Positions 16,819 to 26,678 of a DNA stretch of 64,000 bases are shown piece by piece. The DNA is from Treponema sp. Marseille-Q3903 (GTDB lineage Bacteria; Spirochaetota; Spirochaetia; Treponematales; Treponemataceae). Numbering within the stretch: the stretch's first letter is position 1; the number at the start of each line of letters is the position of its first letter. The notes under the pieces are model-generated. The model made no database searches and was not told where the DNA came from. It worked only from the letters and a program-made list of their open reading frames with translations. Where the stretch lies: assembly GCF_014334335.1 (NCBI RefSeq), contig NZ_JACSEU010000001.1, positions 1,674,001 to 1,738,000 on the forward strand, given 5' to 3'. The position numbers and the translations under genes were made by a program.

Positions 16819-18171
16819 TTGAAACTTACAAAAGAATTCAAAAATCTTGAAAAATCGGCTGTAGAGCTTACAGTAACAATTGCTAAAAAAGATGTTGAAG
16901 AAGCATACAAGTCAACGCTTTCAAACTACACAAAAAACGCACAGATTCCGGGATTCCGCAAAGGTCACGTTCCGGCAAATGTTCTTGAAAAAAAATACGG
17001 TGAAGCGATTAAAGCCGACACTCTCGGTTCGCTGATTGATAAATCATTCGATGAAATATTCCAGAATGAAACTGAAAATCGCCCTCTTCCTTATGCACAG
17101 CCGGCAATGGAAAAGGCTCCTGAATTCGACATCACAAAAGATCTGACATATACAGTAAAGTATGATGTTTTCCCGAAAGTTTCTGTAAAAGATTTTTCAG
17201 GCATTGCGGTAAAAGAAACTCAGTGTGAAATAACAGATGCAGATTTAGCGGAAGAAATCAAAGGACTTCAGGAAAGAAATGCAATGGTTATCGAAAAAAA
17301 AGATGGAACTGTTGCTAAAGACGACATCGTCACAATCAATTACAAAGAACTAGATGACGAAGGAAAGACAATCGCTGGAACAGAACGCGAAGATTTTGTA
17401 TTTACAGTTGGAACCGGCGAAAACATCTATAAAATCGATGATGAAATAATCGGTATGAAAAAAGATGAAACTAAAGAAATCACAAAAAAATATAAAAAAG
17501 ACGATTCGGATCCTGAACTTGCAGGAAAAACGAAGAAAATCAGCGTAACTGTAAAAGCTGTAAAAATTCGTGATCTTCCAAAACTCGATGATGATTTTGC
17601 TCAGGATGTCGATGAAAAATACAAAACTCTCGCAGATATGAAAGCTGACATTAAAAAGAATATGGAACTTGCAGTTAGCCGCCGTATCAGAGAACTCAAA
17701 AATAATTATCTTCTTGAACAGCTCGTTGAAAAAAATAAATTTGACATTCCTTCTTCAATGCTCGCAACAGAACTCGACGGCAGATGGAGAATGATGGCAC
17801 AGCAGTTTCAGACAACACCTGACCAGCTTGAAAAACTTATTCTTTCATCAGGTCAGACAAAAGAAGATTTGATGAAAGATTGGGCAGCAGATAGCGAAAA
17901 AATGCTTAAATCACGCATCATCGTTGATTCTTTGATCCGTGACCGCAACATCAGCGTAACTCCTGAAGATATTGAAGCAAAATACGCACAGATTGCAGCT
18001 GACGGAAACATGACTGTAGAAGAAGTTAAAAAGCACTACGAAGATGCTCGTGCAAAAGAGTATCTTATCGATGACGCTAAAGAAAATAAACTTTACGATG
18101 AAATCTACAAAGAGATTAAAGTTTCAAAAGGCGATAAAAAATCATTTAAAGAACTCTTTGAAAACAAATAA
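16819..18171 (+). CDS. tig: Trigger factor
   Basis: Ribosome-bound chaperone with peptidyl-prolyl isomerase activity. I start at TTG 16819: AGGAG lies seven bases upstream and the product then begins MKLTKEFKNLEKSAVELTV, as trigger factors do. The ATG ten codons earlier (16789) has no ribosome-binding site. Seen: the ribosome-docking loop GFRKGHVP near residue 38, the FKBP-type domain (AKDDIVTINYKELDDEG to GMKKDETKEI, about 160-215) and a helical C-terminal substrate cradle. 450 residues is usual. It precedes clpP-clpX, the common bacterial order, but a hairpin terminator lies between. Confidence 0.96.
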   Translation: MKLTKEFKNLEKSAVELTVTIAKKDVEEAYKSTLSNYTKNAQIPGFRKGHVPANVLEKKYGEAIKADTLGSLIDKSFDEIFQNETENRPLPYAQPAMEKAPEFDITKDLTYTVKYDVFPKVSVKDFSGIAVKETQCEITDADLAEEIKGLQERNAMVIEKKDGTVAKDDIVTINYKELDDEGKTIAGTEREDFVFTVGTGENIYKIDDEIIGMKKDETKEITKKYKKDDSDPELAGKTKKISVTVKAVKIRDLPKLDDDFAQDVDEKYKTLADMKADIKKNMELAVSRRIRELKNNYLLEQLVEKNKFDIPSSMLATELDGRWRMMAQQFQTTPDQLEKLILSSGQTKEDLMKDWAADSEKMLKSRIIVDSLIRDRNISVTPEDIEAKYAQIAADGNMTVEEVKKHYEDARAKEYLIDDAKENKLYDEIYKEIKVSKGDKKSFKELFENK

Positions 18172-18238
18172 AAAAGACGCTCCAAAACTTGATTTTTTTT
18201 GACTTAAAGCTTTTTAGATATAAACTTTATTGATAAAT

Positions 18239-18287
18239 CCTTCAGCATGAGTTTAATATTTGTCATTATTCTGCTGAAGGGTTTTTA
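18239..18287 (+). terminator. Terminator after tig
   Basis: Perfect nine-base arms CCTTCAGCA (18239-18247) and TGCTGAAGG (18272-18280) around a 24-nt A/T-rich loop, followed by GTTTTTATTTT. The rest of the 18172-18376 gap is A/T-rich and must contain the clpP promoter, which I cannot place with confidence. Confidence 0.75.
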
Positions 18288-18376
18288 TTTTAAATTTATT
18301 ACTATTCACTTGCCAAAAAATTTATTATATTAATAACGATAAACAAAAATATCATTAGCTTCTTAGAGGATTTTTT

Positions 18377-18976
18377 ATGAACGAAAATATGAACAACAAT
18401 ATCCCAAACATCTGGGAAAAAACAGGTAATGGGGAACGTGGATACGATCTTTTCTCCAGACTTCTTAAAGACAGAATCATTTTCATTGACGGAGAAATAA
18501 ACGATTATACCGCTGACCTTGCTGTTGCTCAAATTCTCTTTCTCGAATCGGAAAATCCTGAGAAAGATATCAGCATTTACATCAACTCTCCTGGAGGCAG
18601 CGTAACTGCCGGTTTGGCTATTTACGATACGATGAAATATGTAAAATGCGATATTCAGACTATCTGCATGGGTCAGGCTGCTTCTATGGCTGCGATTTTA
18701 CTTGCAGGTGGCACAAAAGGAAAACGATATGCACTTCCTTCAAGCCGGGTTATGATTCATCAACCTCGCGGCGGAGTTGAAGGACAGGAAAGCGACATCA
18801 GCATTCTTGCAAAAGAAATCATCCGCTTAAAGAAACTTTCCATTGAATATCTTGCAAGCGACACAGGCAAGACAGTTAAAAAAATTGCAGAAGATATTGA
18901 GCGTGATTATTATATGTCTTCAAAAGAAGCAATGGAATACGGCATTGTAGACCACGTTATGCCAAAAAGAAAATAA
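18377..18976 (+). CDS. clpP: ATP-dependent Clp protease proteolytic subunit
   Basis: Self-compartmentalising serine protease, 199 residues. The catalytic triad is visible: Ser103 in GQAASMAA, His128 in VMIHQPRGG, Asp177 in [20 protein letters not shown] near 70-79 lines the oxyanion site. Start ATG with AGAGGA seven bases upstream. clpX follows after 11 bp, so the protease and its unfoldase are cotranscribed. Confidence 0.98.
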   Translation: MNENMNNNIPNIWEKTGNGERGYDLFSRLLKDRIIFIDGEINDYTADLAVAQILFLESENPEKDISIYINSPGGSVTAGLAIYDTMKYVKCDIQTICMGQAASMAAILLAGGTKGKRYALPSSRVMIHQPRGGVEGQESDISILAKEIIRLKKLSIEYLASDTGKTVKKIAEDIERDYYMSSKEAMEYGIVDHVMPKRK

Positions 18977-18987
18977 CGGAGTAAGAA

Positions 18988-20250
18988 ATGAAAAGATTTG
19001 GATCAAATGACGCATACTGTTTTTTTTGTGGCAGCACTGCCGGTAAAGACCGTAGGCTGATAACTGGACCTAGTGGCAACACTTTTATATGTGACAAATG
19101 TGTTGCAATCTGCGAAGGAATTCTAGAACAGCAAGAAGCAGACCTTATGCCGATTGAATTAAAAGACGTTCCAACTCCTCACGAGTTTAAAGAATATCTC
19201 GACAGTTATGTGGTTGGTCAGAATGATGCAAAAAAAACACTCTCTGTAGCTGTTTACAACCATTACAAACGGATGTCAGTCAGCGTTGCTCAACAGGCAG
19301 CTGACGATGCGGTAAAAATCGAAAAATCAAATGTCCTTTTGATTGGTCCTACAGGTTCCGGAAAGACTCTCTTAGCTCGCACACTTGCTCAGCGTCTTAA
19401 AGTTCCTTTTGCAATTGCAGATGCGACAACTTTGACAGAAGCCGGTTACGTCGGCGAAGATGTTGAAAATGTTCTTCTAAAGCTGATAAATGCGGCAGAC
19501 GGCAACATCGAAGCAGCACAGAGAGGAATCATTTTTATTGATGAAATTGATAAGATTGCGCGAAAGAGCGAAAACACTTCTATCACTCGCGACGTAAGCG
19601 GCGAAGGCGTTCAGCAGGCTCTCCTCAAAATTATCGAAGGAACAGTTGCAAGCGTTCCTCCGCAGGGCGGACGGAAACATCCTAATCAGGAAATGCTTCA
19701 AATTGATACGACAAATATTTTGTTCATACTCGGAGGGGCTTTTGTAGGTCTCGACAAGATTATTGAGCAGCGAGTTTCGTCACATGCGATGGGATTTGGC
19801 TCAGATATAGGACAGATGAGCGAAGAAGACAGGATGAACCTTCTAAATCAGTGCACTCCTGACGACCTTGTAAAATTCGGCATTATTCCAGAGCTCATAG
19901 GTCGTATGCCTATCACATGTGCCCTGAAAGAGCTTACGAGAGACGACCTTGTTTTAGTTTTGACAGAACCGAAAAACGCAATTACAAAACAGTTCCAAGC
20001 ATCGTTTAGCATAGACAATGTGGAATTGATTTTTGAACAGGACGCTATCAACGAGATTGCAGACGAAGCTATCAGGCAGAAAACAGGAGCAAGAGGTTTG
20101 CGGAGTATCGTAGAAAAGATGCTTCTTGATGTCATGTTTGAAATTCCTGAAATAAAAGGTAAAAAGCGATTTACAGTTACAAAGGACGTTGTAAAAGGAA
20201 AAACTACAAATTTAAGTGAGTTGATTCAAGAACTTCCAGATGCTAGTTGA
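18988..20250 (+). CDS. clpX: Clp protease ATP-binding subunit ClpX
   Basis: AAA+ unfoldase that feeds ClpP, 420 residues. The N-terminal zinc-binding domain has Cys11/Cys14 and Cys35/Cys38; Walker A GPTGSGKT at 120-127; Walker B IIFIDEID near 185; and the AGYVGEDVE pore-loop region. The C-terminal small domain ends normally. The ribosome-binding site is GGAG (ACGGAGTAAGAA). The stop codon overlaps the start of the next gene (TGATG), so a DEAD-box helicase is translationally coupled to clpX, an unusual neighbour. Confidence 0.98.
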   Translation: MKRFGSNDAYCFFCGSTAGKDRRLITGPSGNTFICDKCVAICEGILEQQEADLMPIELKDVPTPHEFKEYLDSYVVGQNDAKKTLSVAVYNHYKRMSVSVAQQAADDAVKIEKSNVLLIGPTGSGKTLLARTLAQRLKVPFAIADATTLTEAGYVGEDVENVLLKLINAADGNIEAAQRGIIFIDEIDKIARKSENTSITRDVSGEGVQQALLKIIEGTVASVPPQGGRKHPNQEMLQIDTTNILFILGGAFVGLDKIIEQRVSSHAMGFGSDIGQMSEEDRMNLLNQCTPDDLVKFGIIPELIGRMPITCALKELTRDDLVLVLTEPKNAITKQFQASFSIDNVELIFEQDAINEIADEAIRQKTGARGLRSIVEKMLLDVMFEIPEIKGKKRFTVTKDVVKGKTTNLSELIQELPDAS

Positions 20251-21383
20251 TGAATATTTTTGCGCAGTTATCGGATAACATAAAAACTTCGCTGTCTAAA
20301 ATGGGAATTACAGAACCGACTCCTGTGCAGTCGGAGGTAATTCCTCGTATCCTTGATGGAGAAAATGTAATCTTTCAATCAGAGACAGGAACCGGCAAAA
20401 CTTTTGCGTATCTTTTGCCCCTCGTTCAAAGGCTTGGAGATGTCGCTGACCATCAGAAAGTCAGAATTATAATTGTTGCCCCTACTTTTGAACTTGCTTC
20501 GCAGATAAACGCAGCATGTAAATCAATCTCGGCTTATAAATGCGCGCTCTTAATCGGAGGAGCGCAAATAAAACGGCAGATTGAAGTTCTTAAAGAAAAA
20601 CCTGAAATCATAATTGGAACTGCGGCGAGGCTCGTTGAACTTATCCGCCTAAAAAAACTAAAGGTAGACGGCATAAAGGCGATTGTTTTTGATGAAACAG
20701 ACCGTCTTGTAAAAAAAGAAGCGTTTGAAAACACATCGAATTTACGAAATCTCATGCCTGCCGGAACTCAGGTTATTGCATGTTCCGCTACAATCAGCAA
20801 GCCTGCAAAGATTTTTTTTGCCGATGCGCAAAACGTAGTGATGCCGGCCGAAGACATTTTGAAAAAGAGAATAACTCATTGGGCAATATACGCAGAATCA
20901 CGCGATAAAATCGAAACACTGCGAAAATTCTTAGCAGCCGAAAATCCAAAAAAGTCTCTGATTTTTACAAGCCGTGCCGACCAAGCTGAAAATATCTACA
21001 ATAAATTGACTTATAAAAAAATTGAATGTCTATGTCTCCACGCAAAATCAGAAAAATTGGAACGAAAAGCTGCAATCGACCGTTTTAGAAGCGGAAAATG
21101 CGAAATTCTTATCACAAGCGATCTTGCTGCCCGCGGTCTTGATATTCCGAACATTACGCATATAATTCAGATGGATCTTCCTGACGACGAAGATTTTTTT
21201 GTCCACAGGAGCGGAAGGACGGCTCGCGCCGGAAAAACCGGAATAAATGTAGTTATTGGAGATCGTTACGAAATGCAACACTTTGCTGCTCTTGAAAAAA
21301 AACTTGGAATAGTTGTTTATCCAAAAGAAATCAGAAATAAAAAAATTATAGCTCCTTTAGCTGAAGAAATTTCCGAGGAATGA
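20250..21383 (+). CDS. DEAD/DEAH-type RNA helicase (motif II reads DETD)
   Basis: 377-residue helicase core with little tail. It starts at ATG 20250, whose A is the last base of the clpX stop. Seen: Q-motif EPTPVQSEVIP at 22-32, Walker A SETGTGKT ending at residue 51, PTFELASQ in place of PTREL, motif II D148-E-T-D151 in place of DEAD, SAT near 178, and HRSGRTARAG in place of HRIGRTGRAG. These substitutions mark it as a divergent paralogue of the helicase at 1384. Catalysis should survive, since D-E-x-D is intact. The glycosyltransferase gene follows after 3 bp. Confidence 0.88.
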   Translation: MNIFAQLSDNIKTSLSKMGITEPTPVQSEVIPRILDGENVIFQSETGTGKTFAYLLPLVQRLGDVADHQKVRIIIVAPTFELASQINAACKSISAYKCALLIGGAQIKRQIEVLKEKPEIIIGTAARLVELIRLKKLKVDGIKAIVFDETDRLVKKEAFENTSNLRNLMPAGTQVIACSATISKPAKIFFADAQNVVMPAEDILKKRITHWAIYAESRDKIETLRKFLAAENPKKSLIFTSRADQAENIYNKLTYKKIECLCLHAKSEKLERKAAIDRFRSGKCEILITSDLAARGLDIPNITHIIQMDLPDDEDFFVHRSGRTARAGKTGINVVIGDRYEMQHFAALEKKLGIVVYPKEIRNKKIIAPLAEEISEE

Positions 21384-21386
21384 TAT

Positions 21387-22499
21387 ATGAAAATTGCAAT
21401 TGATACGTTTGGATGCGAAAATGGTCGCTCCGGATTTGGTTCTTATATTCTCAATTTTATTTCTAATTTGCCTTCTCTTGAAAATAAAAAAATTGAGTTT
21501 GAACTTTTTGGAAACGAAGAAGACCGTTACACTTACACAAGCGGTAAAGAGATTTCATATCAATCTGTAAAAATACTCTCAAATTTAAAACATCTGCGAA
21601 TCTGGCACATATTTCACATGAGAAGTTTTGCAAAAAAAAATAAATACGATGTTGTGTTGTTTCCAGCTGCACACAAAGTTCTCCCATCTTCATTTCGCGG
21701 CTACAAAGGTGTGGTAATTTTAAACAGCATTCTTTCTTCCGATATAAAAGGACAAAGCTGGATTTATAGACATCAGCTTAAAAAAGGTCTTAGGCACGCT
21801 TACAAAATTATTGCAGCGAGCGAATACATCAAAAAAGATTTGATAAAGCTTGGTGCCCGCAAAGAAAAAATCACAGTAATCCACAATGGAATTGACCACA
21901 AACTGTTTTATCCTGTTCTTCACCTTGCGGACGATATAATAGATATCAAACCATTTGCAATTAAACGGCCGTATTTTGTTTACAGCTCAACGCTCTCAGG
22001 CCCTGAAAAAAAACACATTGAGCTAATCCACGCTTTTGAACTTTTCAAGAAAAATACGGGATTCCCTCACAGGCTCGTTATTACTGGAAACGAAGGTTTA
22101 TATTCAGAAAAGATCCACAAAGTTGCTTTTGATTCTGCCTATGCAAGCGACATTTTTTTAACAGGTTTTTTCCCACACGAAAGCGTCGCAAAGCTTTTTG
22201 CAGGTGCAGAAGCGTGCGTGTTTCCATCAGTAAACGAAGGTGTGGGGCTTCCGATTCTCGAAGCGATGGCAAGCGGCATCCCTGTTTTGTGTTCGGATAA
22301 AGGCGCTCTAAAAGAAATCGGTGGCACCGCTCCACTTTATTTTGATTCGGACAATATTGACCAAATTGCCTCATGCATGCGGCAGATTGTTGAAGATAAA
22401 GATTTGCGCGAAAAGATGATTTTTGACGGAACAGTATGGTCGGCAGAATTTAATTGGGAAAAAACAGTTATGAAGACGATTTCTCTTTTTCAAGCATAG
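21387..22499 (+). CDS. Glycosyltransferase, GT4-like (GT-B fold)
   Basis: 370 residues, cytoplasmic or peripheral. The N-terminal half is the acceptor domain (MKIAIDTFGCENGRSGFGSY). VIHNGIDHKLF near residue 165 is the inter-domain hinge typical of GT4. The donor-binding E-x7-E motif is NEGVGLPILEAMASG near 275-290. GAGGA precedes the ATG. It is last in the clpP-clpX-helicase-glycosyltransferase run, and its end overlaps the convergent AraC gene by 32 bp. Sugar donor and acceptor are unknown; cell-surface polysaccharide or glycolipid synthesis is usual. Confidence 0.82.
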   Translation: MKIAIDTFGCENGRSGFGSYILNFISNLPSLENKKIEFELFGNEEDRYTYTSGKEISYQSVKILSNLKHLRIWHIFHMRSFAKKNKYDVVLFPAAHKVLPSSFRGYKGVVILNSILSSDIKGQSWIYRHQLKKGLRHAYKIIAASEYIKKDLIKLGARKEKITVIHNGIDHKLFYPVLHLADDIIDIKPFAIKRPYFVYSSTLSGPEKKHIELIHAFELFKKNTGFPHRLVITGNEGLYSEKIHKVAFDSAYASDIFLTGFFPHESVAKLFAGAEACVFPSVNEGVGLPILEAMASGIPVLCSDKGALKEIGGTAPLYFDSDNIDQIASCMRQIVEDKDLREKMIFDGTVWSAEFNWEKTVMKTISLFQA

Positions 22500-23346
22500 C
22501 TCTGTACTTAAAAGGTGTCATTTCTTTGTATCTTTTAAATAGCTTGATAAAATAACTTATATCATTAAAGCCGCACCCGTATGCAATATTTTCAATAGAA
22601 TCGTTTGTGTCGTGAAGCATCTCTGCTGCCCTCTTTATTCTGTATTGATTTAGATATTCAAATGGAGTGTATTTCGTCACTTTGTGAAACAACCTGCAAA
22701 AATATTTTGGAGAAAAACCTGCCGCATCTGCCATTTCACCAAGAGAAATGTCTGTATTGTACTTTTGCTTTATCAGATTCAACACGCATTTTAGCCATAT
22801 AAGTTTTTTAGAATTGCCAAAGTCTTCACGTCTGTTTTCAGTGTATAAATTTTGTGAAATAACTTCACCAAGCAACTCAAATATAAAACCGAGTGTATAG
22901 AATTCATAGCAAAAACGAGCTTCTCTAACTTCATGCAAGATTTTTAATGAAAGTTCATGGAGATTTTTATTTGAACTGTTGAACACCACTGCGACATTGC
23001 TTACGCCTTCAATCAGCTTGCTTACAATCTCTTCCGTAGCTGAATGTTTTACGACCAACATGTCAGGGTTAAAAACAACAGATTCATAACGACAATTGCT
23101 TTTGATATCTCCATCCCCGTGAAGAACTCCGCTAGATAAAAAACAAACATCATCTACTTTAAGCGTTATGACTTTGTCTGACACGAACATATAATATTCG
23201 CCTTCGAGCACGTGAATCAGTTCAAAATCTACATGCCAGTGAAGCGGCAAATTCCAAGTAGACTCTTCTGTATTGCATTTATAATATTCAATCGGAAAAA
23301 GGACAGTTCCTCTAGAACGGTTTTCCTGTTTATACGAGTTTATCAT
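22468..23346 (-). CDS. AraC-family transcriptional regulator
   Basis: 292 residues. The N-terminal cupin-like sugar-sensing domain shows LPLHWHVDFELIHVLEGEYY at about 35-55. The C-terminal double helix-turn-helix (residues 190-285) includes ISLGEMADAAGFSPKYFCRLF and the signature IAYGCGFNDISYFIKLFKR. AAAGGA precedes the ATG. It diverges from the GH13 gene at 23467 and is the obvious candidate to control the maltodextrin cluster: the GH13 gene has a good -10 but no -35 box, as expected for an activator-dependent promoter. Its inducer is not known. Confidence 0.9.
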   Translation of the reverse strand: MINSYKQENRSRGTVLFPIEYYKCNTEESTWNLPLHWHVDFELIHVLEGEYYMFVSDKVITLKVDDVCFLSSGVLHGDGDIKSNCRYESVVFNPDMLVVKHSATEEIVSKLIEGVSNVAVVFNSSNKNLHELSLKILHEVREARFCYEFYTLGFIFELLGEVISQNLYTENRREDFGNSKKLIWLKCVLNLIKQKYNTDISLGEMADAAGFSPKYFCRLFHKVTKYTPFEYLNQYRIKRAAEMLHDTNDSIENIAYGCGFNDISYFIKLFKRYKEMTPFKYRAMLEKEKSSS

Positions 23347-23466
23347 TTTTAATTCCTTTTTCTTATCAAAAAGTAACTTTTATCATACTATTGCATAATT
23401 ATATCTCTAGCGTCCACACAAAATCAAGAATAAAATATTTTATATAATTCATTTATTGGAGTATTT

Positions 23467-25293
23467 ATGTTAAATATAGCAGCAATAGAGCATCATGCTT
23501 TTGATAATTATTGTTATCCGCTCAATGAAAACGAACTTTCTATAAGCATAAGAACCGGAAAAGATGTAAAAAAAATCTATCTTTTGTGGGGAGATCCGTT
23601 TGACAGGGAAAAAGCAAACGACGGAAGTAATTTTCATTGGATTTACAAAACAATTGAAATTACGGAAAAGAAAGAACTGCAATATCACTATTTATGGAAT
23701 ATCGTTGTTGAGCCGGCTTTTAAGCGTTGCATGTATCTTTTTAAGATATGCGGCGATAAATTGGAAAATTCCGATGAAGTTGAGTCATACATCTACGGAG
23801 AAAGCGGCATTCGCACTGAAAAAGAATACAAGAAAAATCCTGAAGAATTCTATCAATTCATTTTTCCGTGGATGAATAAAACCGACATTTGTAATCCGCC
23901 GAAGTGGCCTTCGAAAACTGTCTGGTATCAGATTTATCCGGCTCGTTTTAGACGCGGCAAACTCAACAACGAACCTGGTGACATTTTGCCATGGGGAAGA
24001 TCCGACACAAAAGTGAGAAATGAGATGAAATTCGGAGGAAATCTCCCAGGAATTACCGAAAAACTTGAATATCTTGAAGAACTCGGAATCACGGGAATCT
24101 ATCTGAACCCTATCAATATTTCAAAAACTGAGCATAAATACGACACAATTGACTATTTTGAAATTGATCCTGCATTCGGAACTAAGGAAGACATGAAAAT
24201 GCTTGTAGAAAAAGCTCACAAACACGGTATTAAAATCATGTTAGATGGCGTTTTCAATCATTCAGGATGGCTTTTTTTTGCATGGCAGGACGTTCTTAAA
24301 AATCGCCAAAATTCAAAATATGCAGACTGGTATATGGTAAATGACTGGGATTTTCTTCCAAAACCGGCAGAATGGTCAGGTTCCGGCAAGTTTTTTGCAT
24401 TTGCATTCTGCGATTACATGCCAAAATTAAATACAAACAATCCGGAAGTAAGAAAATATATAATTGACGTGTGTGAATATTGGGTAAAAGAATATGACAT
24501 CGATGCGTTGCGCCTTGATGTTGCAAACGAAATCTGCCATACATTCAATAAAGAATTAAAAATAGCGATGCGTGCCTTAAAAGATGATTTTTATATTATC
24601 GGGGAGATTTGGCACAACTCTCTTCCGTGGCTTCGCTATGATGAATTTGATTCGATCATGAATTATCCTCTTGAAAATGCTATTTACGAATTTGGGCTAG
24701 ATAAAACACGTACTTCAAAAGATTTTGAATTCAATGTAAACAGATGTCTCACCGCTTATTTTGCACAGACAGAACGTGTCCTTTTCAACTTGATGGACAG
24801 CCACGATACGATGCGCCTTGTCACAAAAACAGGAAATAAAGATTTGTCTTACCAGATGCTCGCACTGCTGTTTGGAATGCCGGGTTCGCCGTGTATTTAT
24901 TATGGAACAGAAGTCATGCTCGAGGGAGGAATAGATCCTGATTGCCGCCGTTGTATGCCTTGGAAAGAAATTGAGGAAGGTAAATACACTGAAGAAATAA
25001 ATATTATGAAAGATATTATTAAACTTCGCAAACAGCATGATCAGTTTTGTTCTATGAAGATAGAATTCTGCTACTATAAAGAACTCGAAAACGACGCGAA
25101 AAATAGGGTTTTATGTATAAAAAGAACTTCCGAAACTTCAGGTAAATCTGTGATGATGATATTCAACTTTGACACCAAATCGTTTAATTTGGTGAATATC
25201 GGCATTGCTGACAAAAAGGTTCTTTTCAGCAGAAATTACGGTGATAATGAATTAAATCCTTATGGCATAGTGATTTACGAATTAAATGATTAA
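23467..25293 (+). CDS. Cytoplasmic GH13 glycoside hydrolase (neopullulanase/cyclomaltodextrinase type)
   Basis: 608 residues without a signal peptide. Residues 1-120 form the N-terminal starch-binding-like domain (CBM34 type). The (beta/alpha)8 catalytic domain begins with VWYQIYPARF near 155. The catalytic set is Asp351 (ALRLDVANE), Glu380 (IIGEIWH) and Asp447 (MDSHDT). GVFNHSG near 258 is conserved region I. It would cleave imported malto-oligosaccharides or cyclodextrins in the cytoplasm. GGAG seven bases before the ATG. It lies immediately before malE, with a separate promoter between them. Confidence 0.88.
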   Translation: MLNIAAIEHHAFDNYCYPLNENELSISIRTGKDVKKIYLLWGDPFDREKANDGSNFHWIYKTIEITEKKELQYHYLWNIVVEPAFKRCMYLFKICGDKLENSDEVESYIYGESGIRTEKEYKKNPEEFYQFIFPWMNKTDICNPPKWPSKTVWYQIYPARFRRGKLNNEPGDILPWGRSDTKVRNEMKFGGNLPGITEKLEYLEELGITGIYLNPINISKTEHKYDTIDYFEIDPAFGTKEDMKMLVEKAHKHGIKIMLDGVFNHSGWLFFAWQDVLKNRQNSKYADWYMVNDWDFLPKPAEWSGSGKFFAFAFCDYMPKLNTNNPEVRKYIIDVCEYWVKEYDIDALRLDVANEICHTFNKELKIAMRALKDDFYIIGEIWHNSLPWLRYDEFDSIMNYPLENAIYEFGLDKTRTSKDFEFNVNRCLTAYFAQTERVLFNLMDSHDTMRLVTKTGNKDLSYQMLALLFGMPGSPCIYYGTEVMLEGGIDPDCRRCMPWKEIEEGKYTEEINIMKDIIKLRKQHDQFCSMKIEFCYYKELENDAKNRVLCIKRTSETSGKSVMMIFNFDTKSFNLVNIGIADKKVLFSRNYGDNELNPYGIVIYELND

Positions 25294-25351
25294 ATTTTAT
25301 AAAAAAAAATTATCACAAAATATGACAATAGTTACAATTATGCTGTAAATT

Positions 25352-25380
25352 TTGACATACAGAAATTTTAGATAAATAAT
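25352..25380 (+). promoter_or_regulatory. Promoter of malE-malF-malG
   Basis: Perfect -35 TTGACA (25352-25357), 17-bp spacer and -10 AATAAT (25375-25380), about 36 bp before the malE ATG. Confidence 0.65.
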
Positions 25381-25416
25381 AAGGTCAGTAATAAAAAAAA
25401 TAAGGAGTTATTTTTT

Positions 25417-26604
25417 ATGAAAAAACACACAGGCATTATGGCAGTTGCCATGATTTGTTTAGCAGCAGTTGGCTTTACTTCTTGCAGCAAGAAGAAAGTT
25501 ACTTTAAAGGTTTGGGAATCTAATGGTCCAGAGCGTGAATTCATGGAATGGGCTGCTGGAGAGTACACAAAGACTCATAAGAACATTGATATTGTTTATG
25601 AACCTGTTGGAGCAACAGATGCTCGTACGAAGATTGAACTTGACGGACCTGCCGGTGTTGGTGCTGATGTTTTTGTATCACCTCATGACCACATTGGAGC
25701 GCTTGTTGCTGGTGGACACGTTCTTCCGGTAACAGACAAGAGTTTTATCAACGACTTTGTTGACGCAGGAAGGGTTGCTTCTACTTATCAGGGACAGCTT
25801 TACGGCTACCCGCTTGCTATAGAAACATACGCTTTGTTCTACAACAAAGATATCATCAATAACCCACCAAAAACTTGGGATGAAGTTGTTGAATATGCTA
25901 AAACTTACAATGATAAGTCACAGAATAAATACGCACTTCTTTGGGGTGTTGGTAACGCTTACTTCTCATATATGTTCTTTAGCGCATACGGAGTACAGCT
26001 CTTTGGACCAAACGGTGATGATGTTAAACAGCACAACATCAACAGCCCGGAAACTATCAAAGGTCTTAAATATTTCCAGAGCTTGAGAAAACTTATTCTC
26101 GATGTTCCTGCAGCAGACGTTTCAGACGATTTCTGTAACTCTTCATTCATCGAAGGAAAAGCTCCAATGCTTATCACAGGACCTTGGAAGATTTCCGACT
26201 TCAACAAAGCCGGATTAAACTACGGTATTACAACAGTTCCTGGATTTGAAAAAGGCGGAAAACCTGCAACAACATTCTCAGGAATACGTGTTGCATTCGT
26301 AAGCGCATACACAGAACATGAAGCAGAAGCTAAAGATTTTGCTAAGTTCCTTATGTCAAAAGCTTGTCTTGAAAAGCGTTTTGAAATTACAAAACAGATC
26401 CCTCCAAGAAAAGACATCAAAATAGATGATCCTTTGAGCAATGGAATTCTTGCACAGGCAGCATACGCATTCCCAATGCCAACAATTTCACAGATGGGTA
26501 CATACTGGGCAACAATGAACAGTGCTTATGCTGGAATCTGGGACGGCGACAACGTAGAACAGGATCTCAACAGTGCAGCAGCAGCTATGGAAGCAGCTAA
26601 ATAA
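25417..26604 (+). CDS. malE: Maltose/maltodextrin ABC transporter substrate-binding lipoprotein
   Basis: 395 residues. A type-II signal peptide ends in GFTSC, so lipid is attached at Cys23 and the protein is tethered to the outer face of the inner membrane. The mature part has the family 1 extracellular solute-binding fold: VWESNGPEREFMEWAAGEY, VFVSPHDHIGALVAGG, LPVTDK, and ALFYNKDII. AAGGAG precedes the ATG. A strong hairpin follows the gene and should leave malE mRNA in excess of malF-malG. The solute is inferred from the linked GH13 enzymes and membrane subunits. Confidence 0.9.
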   Translation: MKKHTGIMAVAMICLAAVGFTSCSKKKVTLKVWESNGPEREFMEWAAGEYTKTHKNIDIVYEPVGATDARTKIELDGPAGVGADVFVSPHDHIGALVAGGHVLPVTDKSFINDFVDAGRVASTYQGQLYGYPLAIETYALFYNKDIINNPPKTWDEVVEYAKTYNDKSQNKYALLWGVGNAYFSYMFFSAYGVQLFGPNGDDVKQHNINSPETIKGLKYFQSLRKLILDVPAADVSDDFCNSSFIEGKAPMLITGPWKISDFNKAGLNYGITTVPGFEKGGKPATTFSGIRVAFVSAYTEHEAEAKDFAKFLMSKACLEKRFEITKQIPPRKDIKIDDPLSNGILAQAAYAFPMPTISQMGTYWATMNSAYAGIWDGDNVEQDLNSAAAAMEAAK

Positions 26605-26628
26605 CGAATAACGAGCAACACACTTGCC

Positions 26629-26658
26629 ACCATCGGGGTTATACACAGCCCCGATGGT
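26629..26658 (+). promoter_or_regulatory. Intercistronic stem-loop between malE and malF
   Basis: Perfect ten-base stem ACCATCGGGG (26629-26638) with CCCCGATGGT (26649-26658) around a ten-base loop. No T run follows directly. It probably protects the malE message or partly attenuates malF, like the REP element at the same place in enteric bacteria. Confidence 0.7.
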
Positions 26659-26678
26659 TTCTCTTTAAGGAGCTACCT

